Shown piece after piece: positions 1 to 9,265 of a stretch of 25,341 bases of DNA. The stretch comes from Sphacelaria rigidula (taxonomy: Eukaryota > Phaeophyceae > Sphacelariales), in contig CAXNAA020000170.1 of the NCBI GenBank assembly GCA_964200075.2, positions 1 through 25,341 of the forward strand, given 5' to 3'. How positions within the stretch are numbered: the first letter of the stretch is position 1; the number at the start of each line of letters is the position of its first letter. Both the position numbers and the translations under genes were made by a program. Below the pieces are notes generated by a model, which worked only from the letters and a program-made list of their open reading frames with translations, was not told the DNA's origin and searched no databases.

Positions 1-19
1 GGTGGTGTGGTGCTGGGGC
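1..19 (-). CDS. Possible partial exon at the left edge
   Basis: After CCTGACAG the minus strand reads one base completing Gly with the phase-2 end of the 670 exon, then PQHHTT. Phase agrees, but 19 bases carry little information, and Pro/His directly inside a membrane helix would be odd unless another exon intervenes. Confidence 0.25.
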
Positions 20-669
20 CTGTCAGGGCGGGGGGGGTGGGGGGGCGGGCGGGGGGGGGGGGGGGGGGGGGGGGGCGGAAGGCACAGCAGGGGGGCGGAT
101 CACAGTGAGAACATCCTCATCAATTACTGAAACCTGGGTAATGAGTTCAAGTGCTTGCGAGGGCGGCAAATTGATGGGAGGCGATCCCAGTGTTACAGGA
201 GTAGCATGCCAGAACGTCAAGGGTAATGCCTTCCTCCAGTGTCTCATGAGGCGAAACAGCAAATGCACGAGTTATGACACTTAGTTAGTTCTGACTGTTC
301 GTAAATGACAAAAATGAGGGGGAAAACACGAGCTCGGTGGGTGAAAACCAATTGTGGTTCCGATATAACAGTAGGTTATCGATGCAGAATCTAGCCCTCC
401 GCAACGATGCATGTCCTTGACATTCCGCTAGACTCGGCCCGTCAGCTATGGAAGTATCACGCATTGTCTTGACCAAAGTGTAATAGGAATACCCGGAATA
501 CGAATACCGCAAACTAATCATTGTCAAAGCTAGGAATGAATCAACCGGGACGTGCTGGCTGTCTTGAAATGCCTCTGCGTGTACTTCAATTTTTCAGTGT
601 TTGTAAGATGTTGACCGAATGATACTCGCACCACCTGGTGTACTGTAGCGTGTCGTGGATTACTCTTAC
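20..669 (-). other. Intron, or intron plus a proline-rich exon
   Basis: On the minus strand this ends in a long C run (plus-strand G run, about 28-78) followed by CCTGACAG, a plausible acceptor. An alternative is an exon starting at 133 (after ATTACCCAG) reading VSVIDEDVLTVIRPPAVPSA and then polyproline. That one is phase 0 and does not fit the phase-2 donor at 670 without another exon, and its frame through the homopolymer is unreliable. Confidence 0.4.
28..78. repeat. Poly-G tract
   Basis: About 50 bases of nearly pure G on the plus strand with a few C/T interruptions. Length is probably unreliable in assembly. Confidence 0.9.
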
Positions 670-821
670 CCGACTATTGTGAAGAACACCATGTACAGCA
701 TCCAGTCAAATTCGAAGTTGTTGACGAGGTCCATCCATGAGAGCGCCTTGTACTGCACCTCCAATGTGTATCCATAGTCTTTCAGGTCACCGTTTATGTC
801 CACCTCGCAAGGCTCTATACC
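670..821 (-). CDS. Exon leading into a probable transmembrane helix
   Basis: Fifty codons plus two bases. The acceptor TATACTCTACTCCGCAG and the donor GG|GTAAGA are both excellent. It starts GIEPCEVDINGDLKDYGYTL, then EVQYKALSWMDLVNNFEF, and ends DWMLYMVFFTIVG. The last dozen residues are strongly hydrophobic and are cut by the intron, as expected for the first half of a membrane helix. This is the only convincing membrane segment in the window, and it sits at the C-terminal side of the ectodomain. Confidence 0.85.
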
Positions 822-1907
822 CTGCGGAGTAGAGTATAACATATATTGAAGATGAGGATATATTGTACGATATATGTCGGGACCGAAACGACGGTCCACG
901 CTGAAATTAACACCAGTTGAGTATTAAACAACACACCCAATCGAATTTTGCGCTGGTGATACACTCGTACGTCGAGTTAGGAGTTACGTGTGTATCATTT
1001 TAGCATACTCCAGTACGCGTCGGGGGCGCGCGGGGGTACGAGACTCAATTGTTGTCGAACACCAATACTTATTCTCAAGCGTAGTTGGAATTTGTTGCAG
1101 ACGCTCTATCGAGTGTGCATGATTGAGAGGAAGTTCTGTGTGAACGCAAACCCGTCGATAACGTTTCAGTTTTAGCAACAACGGAAAAACGTTCAGGCTG
1201 TGGGTCGACGTCTGCGAGTACGACGCTGCAAAACGTGTGATGCCTGTCAGTAGCAGTATCTCCACCACTTTAGCGGCATAGAGTTACTGGGTTTGAGGCT
1301 GGCGATATCTGACATTGACACCAAAGCCGTTGGCGATAGAGCTTGGTTGTTCCTGTGCGGGACTTTGATCTGATCCGGTGATTTTTCACGTACGCGTTAT
1401 CCAGTACAACGGTTCGATGCCATCTGGATCGAAAAACAAAAGCGTAATTGACATTCAGTGGTTGGGGGGCCTTTGCGAGCATGATTCAATAGGTAGGATT
1501 ATCACATTGATATGTACATGCACACGCGAGCTTTCGTTGGTGCATGACCCGACGGTGATTGCAGGTAGCAAGCCACTCACTCGGGGATGAGGAACGTGAG
1601 AAATTGTACCCGGGATTCAGCTCAACGAATCTATAATGGAATATGTTATCTCTAAAACATACTCTCCTAGGACGTCCGGTCAAAATCTATTTTAAGGCGG
1701 TTGCAGTAGCGATATTTCATGGGCTATAGCCCTTGCCGCGTTCCCCGTACCTGGAGGCATCTTTTCTGCAATTTTTCGTGTGTGGTGATCCCATTGGTTC
1801 CTCTAAAGTAGGCGCACAAAGGTGCTCAACTTCACGGATACGGTGAGCGAGGGCGAACGCTTTCTCTTTGTTCATGAGATGGGGAAAAGCACCAATTCCT
1901 GCCCTAC
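822..1907 (-). other. Intron
   Basis: Intron of 1,086 bases. Several 60-95-codon frames on both strands show no splice support or family resemblance. Confidence 0.55.
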
Positions 1908-2159
1908 CACTGCTGCGAAGTCGTCCAGAAGAACCTCGCTTCCGCCGTACTCGACCGGAGGGATGGTCGTGCACAGGTCGTCAAATTCGAATGACATGTC
2001 CACCATGCGTTTTGTCCCTCGCTCCCTCTGGTAGTAGTTGATGGTTAGCTGATTTTCCAAGACCGAACACACGCCACGGCCAGTGCGACGGGTGTCCGTC
2101 AACGCCGAAACGAATGGAGAGGTCTTAGTGTTTTCGTCAGTATCGATTGTGTTATAAAC
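1908..2159 (-). CDS. Exon, 84 codons, last large ectodomain segment
   Basis: It starts VYNTIDTDENTKTSPFVSAL, continues GVCSVLENQLTINYYQRERG and MVDMSFEFDDLCTTIPPVEY, and ends VLLDDFAAV|GTAGGG, phase 0 at both ends. The acceptor is GAGACAACAG. Two Cys are present. An earlier donor GAG|GTTCTT is possible in the same phase. Position just before the membrane segment suggests a juxtamembrane folded domain. Confidence 0.75.
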
Positions 2160-3276
2160 CTGTTGTCTCACAAAGGTTGATCGGCTACGAGTATAGTGAC
2201 GGTTCCACGACAAGCGCACCCAAGGTGAATAGACGGACATACTTCGGAATAAAATGGAGTACAACGCATGCTGCCAAGCGACCACGGTCAACTTGCGACG
2301 CCATGCAAGTAAGCGTGTTGGAGTGAATTCAGTCGTGACAAAGCTAAGCGTCCTCGACATAGGCAGAACTCACGCCAAAGCAACAGGCTCGTTCGGCGTT
2401 CTCAGTACTCGGCAACGTGGGCAATGTAGGCAACGCGGAACCGAGTGAAAAGGCAGCTGGAAGCCGATATTTGTCACCCGCGTCATCGAGCCAACACCGG
2501 CTCACACGACCGAGGTCCAATCATAGGTTCCGGAACAAAACATGGATGAACTTGACTTCATTTCGTTTATACACTGAATATTCACCAACCAACTGCATTT
2601 CTGCGTACACTGAAAAACCTTCATGTACTACGTTCATATTTTACTGGCTGTTACACTAAAGGCCGCGGAGATACAGAGCTTCTGCTGCTGCTGCTACTGC
2701 TCTTCCCCATACTGCTTGTGCAGCAAAAGGTTGGTACCTACTATATAATGGCAGTAGCGTTGAATTGTGAGGTGGGGTGATAGTGGCAACGATCAGCTGC
2801 GTCCATCAGTCGTTGAGTGCACGCAACATTCCGGAGAGACCGTTCGTTTGGATGCGGGCTCCTTCTCCCGGCAAATGGCTGTCATTCTTGTATCGCGGAT
2901 CAGGTCGCCACTTTCACACGGCCTCGACATTTGTTAACCTTCCTTTGCTTTTCACGTCACTCACGCTCTCAACGACGAGAAAATAAGATACTCCTCAGAA
3001 GATCCCGTACCTTCCGGGATTCGAACTCAACCCCCCGCCCTAACCGATTTGGAGACGTGCCATTCAGACCACCGGGGCGCGGCGGTACCACATAACTTGG
3101 GTACAATGAACGGGAGTCGATGCCAATGTTTCGCGTTCGCATCAGGTGGTACGTTTTCCCACCCGTAGTCCTCAACGGTGGTTCATATGATATGGCCTCG
3201 TTTATTCCAACGGACACCTTTAACAGCATTGCTGACGATTCGTGGACTGTGATTCCGAAGTGGTCGCAACACTCAC
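2160..3276 (-). other. Intron with a SINE-like element
   Basis: Intron of 1,117 bases. It contains the minus-strand tRNA-like element at about 2960-3095 and a short CTG run at 2681-2698. Confidence 0.55.
2960..3095 (-). mobile_element. tRNA-derived SINE-like element, copy a, minus strand
   Basis: On the minus strand GCCCCGGTGGTCTGAATGGC holds an A box (3060-3071, TGGTCTGAATGG), and AGTTCGAATCC at 3017-3027 is a near-perfect B box, 32 bases apart. Downstream GGAAGGTACGGGATCTTCT parallels GGAACGATCTGGGAATTTTC after the 9.0-kb B box. It has the same orientation as the host gene. The acceptor stem does not pair, so it is not a functional tRNA. Confidence 0.65.
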
Positions 3277-3363
3277 CTTGACGTTCTGGGGCTTGGTGAA
3301 CTCTTCACCGGGTTTCTCTTCGGATACCTCGACAGGAACAAATAGGAAGGTTCCCAGTAAACT
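3277..3363 (-). CDS. Exon, hydrophobic then acidic segment
   Basis: Twenty-nine codons, SLLGTFLFVPVEVSEEKPGE then EFTKPQNVK, phase 0 at both ends. The acceptor is AACATCCAG and the donor AAG|GTGAGT is ideal. LLGTFLFVPVEV is hydrophobic but only a dozen residues and is followed by acidic residues, so it is more likely a core strand than a membrane helix. Confidence 0.8.
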
Positions 3364-3851
3364 CTGGATGTTGCACGAACATGAGAACATCGATGTGTAG
3401 TGCAGGAAAAAGCGAAAGGTCACAGTCTATTTCTTCGTAATCTCGCACCACAGAACGCGGATACGCTGACGTATTCATTTTATGACGTCGTTTCACTTGT
3501 ATGCTGCAGTGAAAGGCAAGCACTGGGTCGTTTCTTATATAGGACTTGGTACGTAGTGGTCACGGAGAGATTGGTGGCCACAATAAGAGTGGTGGCCACA
3601 ATGAGAGTGGTGGCCACAATGAAAGTGGCGGTCACAAGAGTCCTGGTTCCTGACTAGTTCCATGTTACACCAAGTAGCTCGTCGGGGCGATGCAAACTCA
3701 AGGTAAAGCCATCCCGTCAGCTGGGAATGAAGCGAGGCTTGAAATATGATTACCAAGCGGGGAGGCGTACTCCACCTCGACTAGCAGTGCACACGTCGAC
3801 CCACTACGTAGAGTCTGAGACACAATGCTGGGACGACGACGTATCGCTGAC
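3364..3851 (-). other. Intron with an 18-bp tandem repeat
   Basis: Intron of 488 bases. The repeat is at 3556-3641. Confidence 0.6.
3556..3641. repeat. 18-bp tandem repeat, four units
   Basis: GGTGGCCACAATGAGAGT repeats at 3573, 3591 and 3609 with one or two changes. A shortened unit follows at 3627-3641 and a partial one precedes. Each unit holds GTGGCCAC, a perfect 8-base palindrome. Confidence 0.9.
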
Positions 3852-3984
3852 CTCTATTTCCGCGCTCCGGCCCCAGCGAGTGAGGATGTTCCCCGCGTCG
3901 TCGACAGCTTCTTCGAACTCGGACGGCTCGAGCGGATCCTTGGTTACATGAAACAACGTCGTGCCTCCTGGGGCCTGGAACCAC
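3852..3984 (-). CDS. Exon, ectodomain segment
   Basis: One base then 44 codons. It starts WFQAPGGTTLFHVTKDPLEP then SEFEEAVDDAGNILTRWGRS and ends AEIE|GTCAGC (phase 0). The acceptor GCGTGCGCAG gives phase 2 as required, completing Arg at the junction. The sequence is helical and acidic in the second half. The donor GTCAGC is a weaker match than most. Confidence 0.8.
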
Positions 3985-4493
3985 CTGCGCACGCGAAGCA
4001 CCACACAAAGGTACATCGATCGCATGACATTTCGGGTGATAGATCACTCTCCGTTACCACCCGTGTGATGATGAGTCAACATCAACATTTTGAGGCAAGA
4101 ACCAATGAAGTTGCACCATACACACTGTCGCGTAAAACATGAAGCGCCAAAAAGCCCCGACACTTGTATCTCTTACTAACGTTTTACACGGCATGGAAGT
4201 AGGCTTTTGACCCTATACTGTTGGACGGGAAGGGTGTTCGATTCGTTCATGTCGCCTGGGTAACCCCCTGAAAGCTCGTTAAGCCAAGGTCCTGTGTTGA
4301 TAAATGTCGTGTCACGCATGGAGACAAGTGCAGATCCATTCTCTATGAACACGGAGCATGCGGCTGATAATTGTGCAACCGCGAATACTGAGCATCTCCT
4401 ATTATGCGTTTACTATAGGTACCCGTGTTTGTCTTCACACCCTCGCGTCGGGACGAGTCTACAAGGTCGAACGACGAACGAATCTCTCCCCCG

Positions 4494-4582
4494 AGCCTGG
4501 TCCGGCGAAAACCCGGCGTCCTCCTTCCCGGCTTTGAAGGAATGCGAAGTCAATGGTCTATGATCATGGCATGCAAGAATAT
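4494..4582 (+). repeat. Dispersed repeat copy 1
   Basis: It starts GCCTGGTCCGGCGAAAACCC, identical over that stretch to copy 2, then continues TCCCGGCTTTGAAGGAATGC and CAATGGTCTATGATCATGGC. Shorter and more diverged than copy 2 at the right end. Confidence 0.8.
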
Positions 4583-4755
4583 GACGGTTAGACACCCATG
4601 AGGCAGTGTAAAAGCGGTGACTGTCTCTGGAATCGGCGATACCACAGGATAAAGCAGCTCATTGTTGGCTGTCATCCAAATGCAAGACAATCAGAAGGCT
4701 TCGGGCCGAACAATCTTAGCAGGAGGCAGCTCACCCTTCATGCGACTCGCCGAAC

Positions 4756-4764
4756 NNNNNNNNN
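4756..4764. other. Run of nine Ns (assembly or base-call gap)
   Basis: Unknown bases immediately upstream of repeat copy 2. The repeat probably caused the assembly ambiguity. Confidence 0.95.
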
Positions 4765-4770
4765 CGTGCA

Positions 4771-4970
4771 AGCCTGGTCCGGCGAAAACCCGGCGTGCTC
4801 CGTCCCGGCATTGTAGGGATGCGAGGTCAATAGTCTTATGACTAAAGCATGCATGATCATGAGTACACCCTTCACCCCCCAAAGAAAAGCTCCGTCTCGA
4901 AAGGGATGCGTGGTCAATGGTCCAACGACTAAGGCAAGCAACAAATGAGTACGCCCCCCCAAAGAAAAGC
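4771..4970 (+). repeat. Dispersed repeat copies 2 and 3 in tandem
   Basis: Copy 2 (4771-4888) carries GGCGTGCTCCGTCCCGGC, GGGATGCGAGGTCAAT and CATGATCATGAGTACACC. It ends CACCCCCCAAAGAAAAG. Copy 3 (4889-4970) repeats CTCCGTCTCGAAAGGGATGC, GTCAATGGTC and GAGTACG, and also ends CCCCCCCAAAGAAAAG. Both end blocks are nearly identical. Confidence 0.8.
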
Positions 4971-5171
4971 CTGGTCATGTGACGACGAGTATTAGATCAC
5001 CACTGGCATTGAGCATCGATTTCTGTCCAACATTTGTTTCGTGACTCACGCCCGTACACGTTTGACAACGATCGCCTGGCTCTGAATAGCAAGAGCCTAT
5101 CTGCTGGTATTTCAGGCCAGGGCATTTTGACCACCTGATGAAAAATACTGACGGGCAACCATATTTCCCAC

Positions 5172-5371
5172 CTGGTTTGGGCGGAGGCTGTTGTAATGTC
5201 TTCTTCGTAGGTGCAGTCGAGGTAGACGCCTCTGGTTTCTTCATCTACCACTAACTCGCCACTGTCGTCGTAGCGTTCCTCGGTGGTAAGATAGACCAAG
5301 CACTCGTCCGAGAAAGGAGATTTTCCGACGTTCCGCCACTGGTTGATCGCCTGTGTTTGCTCGTAGGGTAT
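5172..5371 (-). CDS. Exon, acidic Cys-containing segment
   Basis: Sixty-six codons plus two bases. It starts IPYEQTQAINQWRNVGKSPF, includes SDECLVYLTTEERYDDSGEL and ends CTYEEDITTASAQT, donor AG|GTGGGA. It follows a long T-rich tract and ACAG acceptor. Two Cys and high Asp/Glu content. The frame and phase link directly to exons on both sides. Confidence 0.85.
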
Positions 5372-5722
5372 CTGTTCAAACAACACAGAAAAGCATGGCC
5401 ACGATGCAACTTGCAGCTCAATCGTGTGCAACTAACTGCAGAGGAGCTGGGGACACTTGCGGCGGGAGTATTCGAACATGGCAAAGCACGTGACCTTGAA
5501 ATAATAAACTACAGACTGCATATTCAAAACATATTTGCACGCTGAAGGTCTGCACTACACAATGCAATGGAGCAGGGAAAGTGGAACCACAAGAGCGTCG
5601 CATTCATTCAGGAGGATAGCGCACTAAAGTTCCAAGAATGGCGTAAGGAAGGCACGCTTGTGGGGCTACTGGACAGCTTGATCGCCCCTTGCACATTTGA
5701 ATTCGGACCACAAAACACTCAC
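5372..5722 (-). other. Intron
   Basis: Intron of 351 bases between two strong exons, ending in TTTTCTGTGTTGTTTGAACAG. Nothing else seen. Confidence 0.65.
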
Positions 5723-6119
5723 GATTGTGCAGGCTGGATGTGACTCCACCAGTTTCGCGAAGCTCATATGATTCCCGTAGCCAGCGCAGGAGCTCAAAAA
5801 GGGAAAGTACGGTGTTGTAAGGAACGTGTTGGCCCCGGAATCGTCCCCGGAAGCCCACCAATTAGAATCCTCGTAGCCAGCGGTGTACGATGTACGCACG
5901 ACCTCTCTCTCCGGAAGAGACTCATAGTCTGTGATGCTGATATTCTCTCCGTTGTAGAATGCCTTGAAATCCGTGGATAAGAACGGCCATAATATAGCGC
6001 AGCGAATGTGGATCAAGACATCGCGCAAGCGTGGCACCCTCCGAGCGTATTGCTGGTTCTTTACACGAGTAGAATCTTCGATTGGGGACGCCAAATACAT
6101 GTGATCGGAGGTGCATGGC
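5723..6119 (-). CDS. Large exon, 132 codons, ectodomain
   Basis: One base then 132 codons. It starts PCTSDHMYLASPIEDSTRVK, includes DVLIHIRCAILWPFLSTDFK and AFYNGENISITDYESLPERE, and ends AKLVESHPACTI at an ideal donor ATC|GTGAGT (phase 0). The acceptor is CTAACTCAG. Four Cys and an NIS sequon are present. The IHIRCAILWPFL stretch is hydrophobic but too short and broken for a membrane helix. Family not recognised; this is one of the best-supported exons. Confidence 0.85.
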
Positions 6120-6489
6120 CTGAGTTAGAGACATTCTCTACGCCGTGAAGCGCGCGCTGGATGTAAAGAGAACGCAGAGGAATGAAGAACAAAATGAGTA
6201 GGAATTTCTACACTCCTCACCATGATCTACATACGGGTATTACATCAGAGTATCCTCTTCCGGAGTCACCGCATCAACTTGTTGATCGAATGCACCATCT
6301 CTGGGATATACCGCAGGACACTCCGGACCCCCTGGGCCCCTATTCAGCATCTATCCCACCCGATGGAGTCATATTAGGTGGTTGATCTCTACTTTGCAAC
6401 CGGTCGCACCGAATGTATATCGTTACCGGCATCTACTGCAGAACCGACCCCATATGGCAGAGATACTTCATGTTTTTTGTCTGTTGTAC
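6120..6489 (-). other. Intron
   Basis: Intron of 370 bases with no recognisable repeat. It ends TTCTCTAACTCAG. Confidence 0.6.
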
Positions 6490-6534
6490 CATCCAGCTGG
6501 TCTGCTTCGCACGCGGAAAGTGTTGTCATACTCT
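6490..6534 (-). CDS. Micro-exon, 45 bases
   Basis: One base, 14 codons (EYDNTFRVRSRPAG) and two bases, between CAATCTCAG and TG|GTACAA. Phases fit both neighbours and restore Lys and Trp at the junctions. The acceptor has a fair pyrimidine tract. Confidence 0.7.
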
Positions 6535-6612
6535 CTGAGATTGTCAGATGATACCACAGTGTGACCAATCCAGCAAATCGTAAGCTCCGACTTGACATAG
6601 GAGAAAAATTAC

Positions 6613-6723
6613 TTGACAATACGCTTCCAGGAGTCAAGTCGTGCGTGCACATTTTCGTAGTAGACGAATAGCGTTTCATGGGCGACATTCGAGTCTTTTC
6701 CGGGAACAAACGGTGTTTTGGCG
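6613..6723 (-). CDS. Exon, ectodomain segment
   Basis: One base, 36 codons and two bases. It runs AKTPFVPGKDSNVAHETLFV then YYENVHARLDSWKRIV, acceptor TTGTTTCAAG, donor AA|GTAATT. The 98-base intron before it and the 78-base intron after it are the shortest in the window. This exon is not in the longer open frame that covers the same DNA (6781-6389). Confidence 0.8.
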
Positions 6724-6821
6724 CTTGAAACAAGTCATCTTTTGAATGAAGCAACCAAGAACGTACGTTGACGCCAACCAAAGGCCCACATCAGCGTGCG
6801 ACAGTATACATAACATGTTAC

Positions 6822-6925
6822 CCCCGCTGGATGTTGACTCTCACCTCCTGAGCGATGTATCTGCCGTACTTAGTATAATATGAAGGATCGGAAACATCGA
6901 TGTCGTACATTCGATCGATCAGTAC
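6822..6925 (-). CDS. Exon, Tyr/Asp-rich segment
   Basis: Thirty-four codons plus two bases. It starts VLIDRMYDIDVSDPSYYTKY then GRYIAQEVRVNIQR after the excellent acceptor CACCCTCTCGCAG. Two donors compete: GAG|GTGAGA at 6845 (phase 0) and GG|GTAACA at 6822 (phase 2). Only the second fits the next exon, so it is chosen; the first could be used alternatively. Confidence 0.8.
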
Positions 6926-7402
6926 CTGCGAGAGGGTGAGTATCAAGAACAATGCACAACGGCAGAAGAGACAAAATTGAGCTTTGAAGGACAAGCACGC
7001 CTACTGATACTAGATGTACCATGCTCCATGTATATTTCCGGAGAGGTACAACCATCCACGGTAACTAGGAATCCTTTTTCTGTCTGACGTTTGCGTGAAA
7101 GGTGGGTGCTGTCATGCAATTTCCTTCCATCGTGTTCCTCCCCGTGCCCGCTGAAGAGCACATTTTATGTGAGGCGGAGCCTTCGTTGCGTCAGGCGATA
7201 ACTGTCTCAAGGAACGTCGAACCGGGTGGAGAACTTTGTTGGCACGAACGAGCGTCCGGTATGTTTGCTGCGCTGTTGACACGCGATTGAGCATCCGTGA
7301 CACGATAAAATGATCCAACATGGGCGTAAACAATGTGCGTGAGGCTACCTGTAAAACTAAATGGTATCAAAAGCGTCTCCATTACATTTTCTCGACGACT
7401 AC
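6926..7402 (-). other. Intron
   Basis: Intron of 477 bases ending in a strong pyrimidine tract and TCGCAG. Nothing else recognised. Confidence 0.55.
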
Positions 7403-7659
7403 TGCGCTATCTACGATGCAGTGTGCATCGGCCAACAAATGTTCGCGATCCGCGGCGATGATCTGTCGTTCACGGTCGGCCGTACCGTAGGTATTAGGTC
7501 GCGCCGGAAACGTGTCCACAACGGGGGTGTTCACAGAGGGTGTTTTAGATGCTCTAGGATCCCACCAGCAGTACCCACCTTGTTCTCGAATACTTCCTCT
7601 GTGCTCGCTGGAAGCTCTCCAGGAACTCGAACGCTGTCCTCAGGTAAATTATACGGGAG
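7403..7659 (-). CDS. Exon containing an apparent one-base frameshift
   Basis: After the strong acceptor GATTTGTCCAG the frame reads LPYNLPEDSVRVPGELPAST then EEVFENKVGTAGGILEHLK and soon stops. Shifting by -1 at the AAAA run (plus-strand T run 7543-7546) continues as TPSVNTPVVDTFPARPNTYG then TADRERQIIAADREHLLADA. One missing A, or -1 slippage, joins the two. The exon is 257 bases; one extra would make 258 and keep phase 0 to phase 0. The end is GCA|GTAGTC (7403) or ATC|GTAGAT (7415), both phase 0. It may be an assembly error, a real lesion or a misread gene structure. Confidence 0.5.
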
Positions 7660-8577
7660 CTGGACAAATCAAGTCGTACGCGAGGGGCGGAGAATGTCGT
7701 GGGTCAAAGTCCACCCTCCAGGATTTCTCCTGTCCCAGGTCTCCGCAAAGTTCTACGGAGGTCAGACCATGCGATATCCCAGCGGGAACTTAGTTATCAT
7801 GTTCTCTATTTGGTTCTAGATATGTGCGTGAACCGGGCACAGTGGCCCCCTGGCACGCGTTTTGGGCCAGAAACGTTTTGACATACCACATAGCACACAC
7901 GTATCACCCAGTCGGTTCTCCTGCGATAACACTTGATTCTCGTCTTGTGACTAGCAATCTCGCACCCTTAGCCTCGGTTTCGTGAGCGCATGCAAGAGAT
8001 TGGAGGAGAATTGCTGACCGAAGAGCACACATCAGGTTCAACTCTGTAATGCCCAAATCAAGTACAGGGTTACCATGCTTTGTGGTCCTGCAATCGTGAA
8101 AAACACGTCTAAAAATGGACAAACATACACAACACCGTACTGCCCATCATCTGACTCGTTCGGCATCGAATGCATGCTTTACAGTATCGTTACGACCGGT
8201 CAGAAAATATATTATTATAGAGAGGAACCGCCGCGAAATTGGTACAACTGACACCATGAGGTCGGGAAAAATGCGGACTCGATCACCGTCAGGGGCGTCT
8301 AGTTTAACATTGTTTTCTGAGAGTATCTGATTTTCAGTCGTCGACAGTAGCGCGAAGGGTTTGTTTGACGGTGTCAATTTGATGACGATCAACGCGGTGC
8401 AGGAGTGCGCATCCAATCCGCGATATCAAATATAACACGTGCACCGGGGGAGGAACAGGCTGATCTATTCGGGCACGATCTCGTCCAAAGGAAAGGCATA
8501 GGTTAAAAATGAGACGAGGATAAGAGAACGTATGCATGAGCAACACACAAAATAAATGGCATAGGTCAAGCCAATAC
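7660..8577 (-). other. Intron with a SINE-like insertion
   Basis: Intron of 918 bases containing the 8225-8470 element. A second exon-like segment overlaps its low end (7655-7729); see the findings. Confidence 0.5.
8225..8470 (+). mobile_element. tRNA-derived SINE-like element, copy b, degraded
   Basis: Recognised by shared blocks with the 10.1-kb copy: TACAACTGACACCATGAGGT at 8243-8262, GCGGTGCAGGAGTGC, AATCCGCGATA and GCACCGGGGG. The B box is decayed (GGACTCGATCACC), so this copy probably has no polymerase III activity. Confidence 0.55.
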
Positions 8578-8799
8578 CTGAAGATCGTCGAAGTCGGCTT
8601 CATCCAGGAGGAAAACGAATGATTCCCGTGAAGGTTCAAGGGGCTTGTAGTTGGATCTCCCAGGAGTAAAGATGAACAGTTCTCCCACATTCTGTAGCAT
8701 GCTATCGAAGTCAGAGTAGTACATGCCGTGCAGCAGCTCGAGGGTCGCGGTTACCTCGATTTCTTTCAGTGCCGTAATCGAAAAGCTGATCAGGTTATG
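8578..8799 (-). CDS. Exon, ectodomain segment with beta-rich pattern
   Basis: Seventy-four codons as drawn. They include NLISFSITALKEIEVTATLE, then LLHGMYYSDFDSMLQNVGEL, then FIFTPGRSNYKPLEPSRESF, ending DEADFDDLQ|GTATTG (phase 0). The start is uncertain: 8799 gives phase 0 as the previous exon requires, while an AG giving a start at 8815 is phase 2 and would imply a missed exon. Alternating hydrophobics suggest a beta-sandwich. No Cys. Confidence 0.7.
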
Positions 8800-8997
8800 C
8801 TTCGTATCCGGGTACCTACCGGTACCGAGTCGGGGGTTGAGGGCAAAGGGAGAGAAAGGGAGGGCGGCGCCGGATGGAAGTATAGTAGGAGCTTGAACAC
8901 GATATATGTTTCCCCGACAGTGAGAGGATTGCCAAGTCGGGTTGTACAATGATACTGACGTGTCGCACCGAAAAAGGGGAAGAGAGTTTTTTTTGTA

Positions 8998-9265
8998 AGC
9001 GTAAATCGTCGCCCCGGCGGCCCAGTTGGTAACCTCGAAACCTTCTGATGGTTGGGTCGTTGTTTCGAATCTCGGAACGATCTGGGAATTTTCTCATACA
9101 AGTCCCAACAGTGGAGAGCGACTATGTCGTGCGTACACAAAAATCGACTCAATGGTCAACGAGGGAAAGGGAATGCTGAATTCCTCTCGCGAAAAAAACA
9201 TAAAAGGCAAGCAGCGCAGAAGGAAGGTGGAGAACGAGAAACAAACAAAAAAAGCAAAAACTTCT
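8998..9265 (+). mobile_element. tRNA-derived SINE-like element, copy c
   Basis: The head GCCCCGGCGGCCCAGTTGGT is A-box-like, and GTTTCGAATCTCGG at about 9062-9075 is B-box-like. Between them AACC-TTCTGAT-GGTT forms an anticodon arm with T33, CTG (Gln-type) and A37. The T-stem does not pair, so it is not a working tRNA. The body ends in an A-rich tail near 9235-9260 (AAACAAACAAAAAAAGCAAA). Confidence 0.6.

Larger units (their letters stand above)
3985..5171 (-). other. Intron with dispersed repeats and a sequence gap
   Basis: Intron of 1,187 bases containing three repeat copies (4494-4970) in the antisense orientation to the gene and nine Ns at 4756-4764. A TGTTCGATTCGTTC stretch near 4224 is weakly B-box-like. 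Confidence 0.6.

Noticed and set aside
6389-6781. Minus-strand 130-codon open frame
   Set aside because: Two phase-compatible exons in other frames (6723-6613 and 6534-6490) cover the same DNA and read as better protein.
7361-7819. Plus-strand 152-codon open frame
   Set aside because: Antisense shadow of the frame-conflict exon at 7659-7403.
8998-9080. A genuine tRNA-Gln gene
   Set aside because: The anticodon arm is good, but the T-stem and acceptor stem do not pair, so a tRNA-derived SINE head is the better call.
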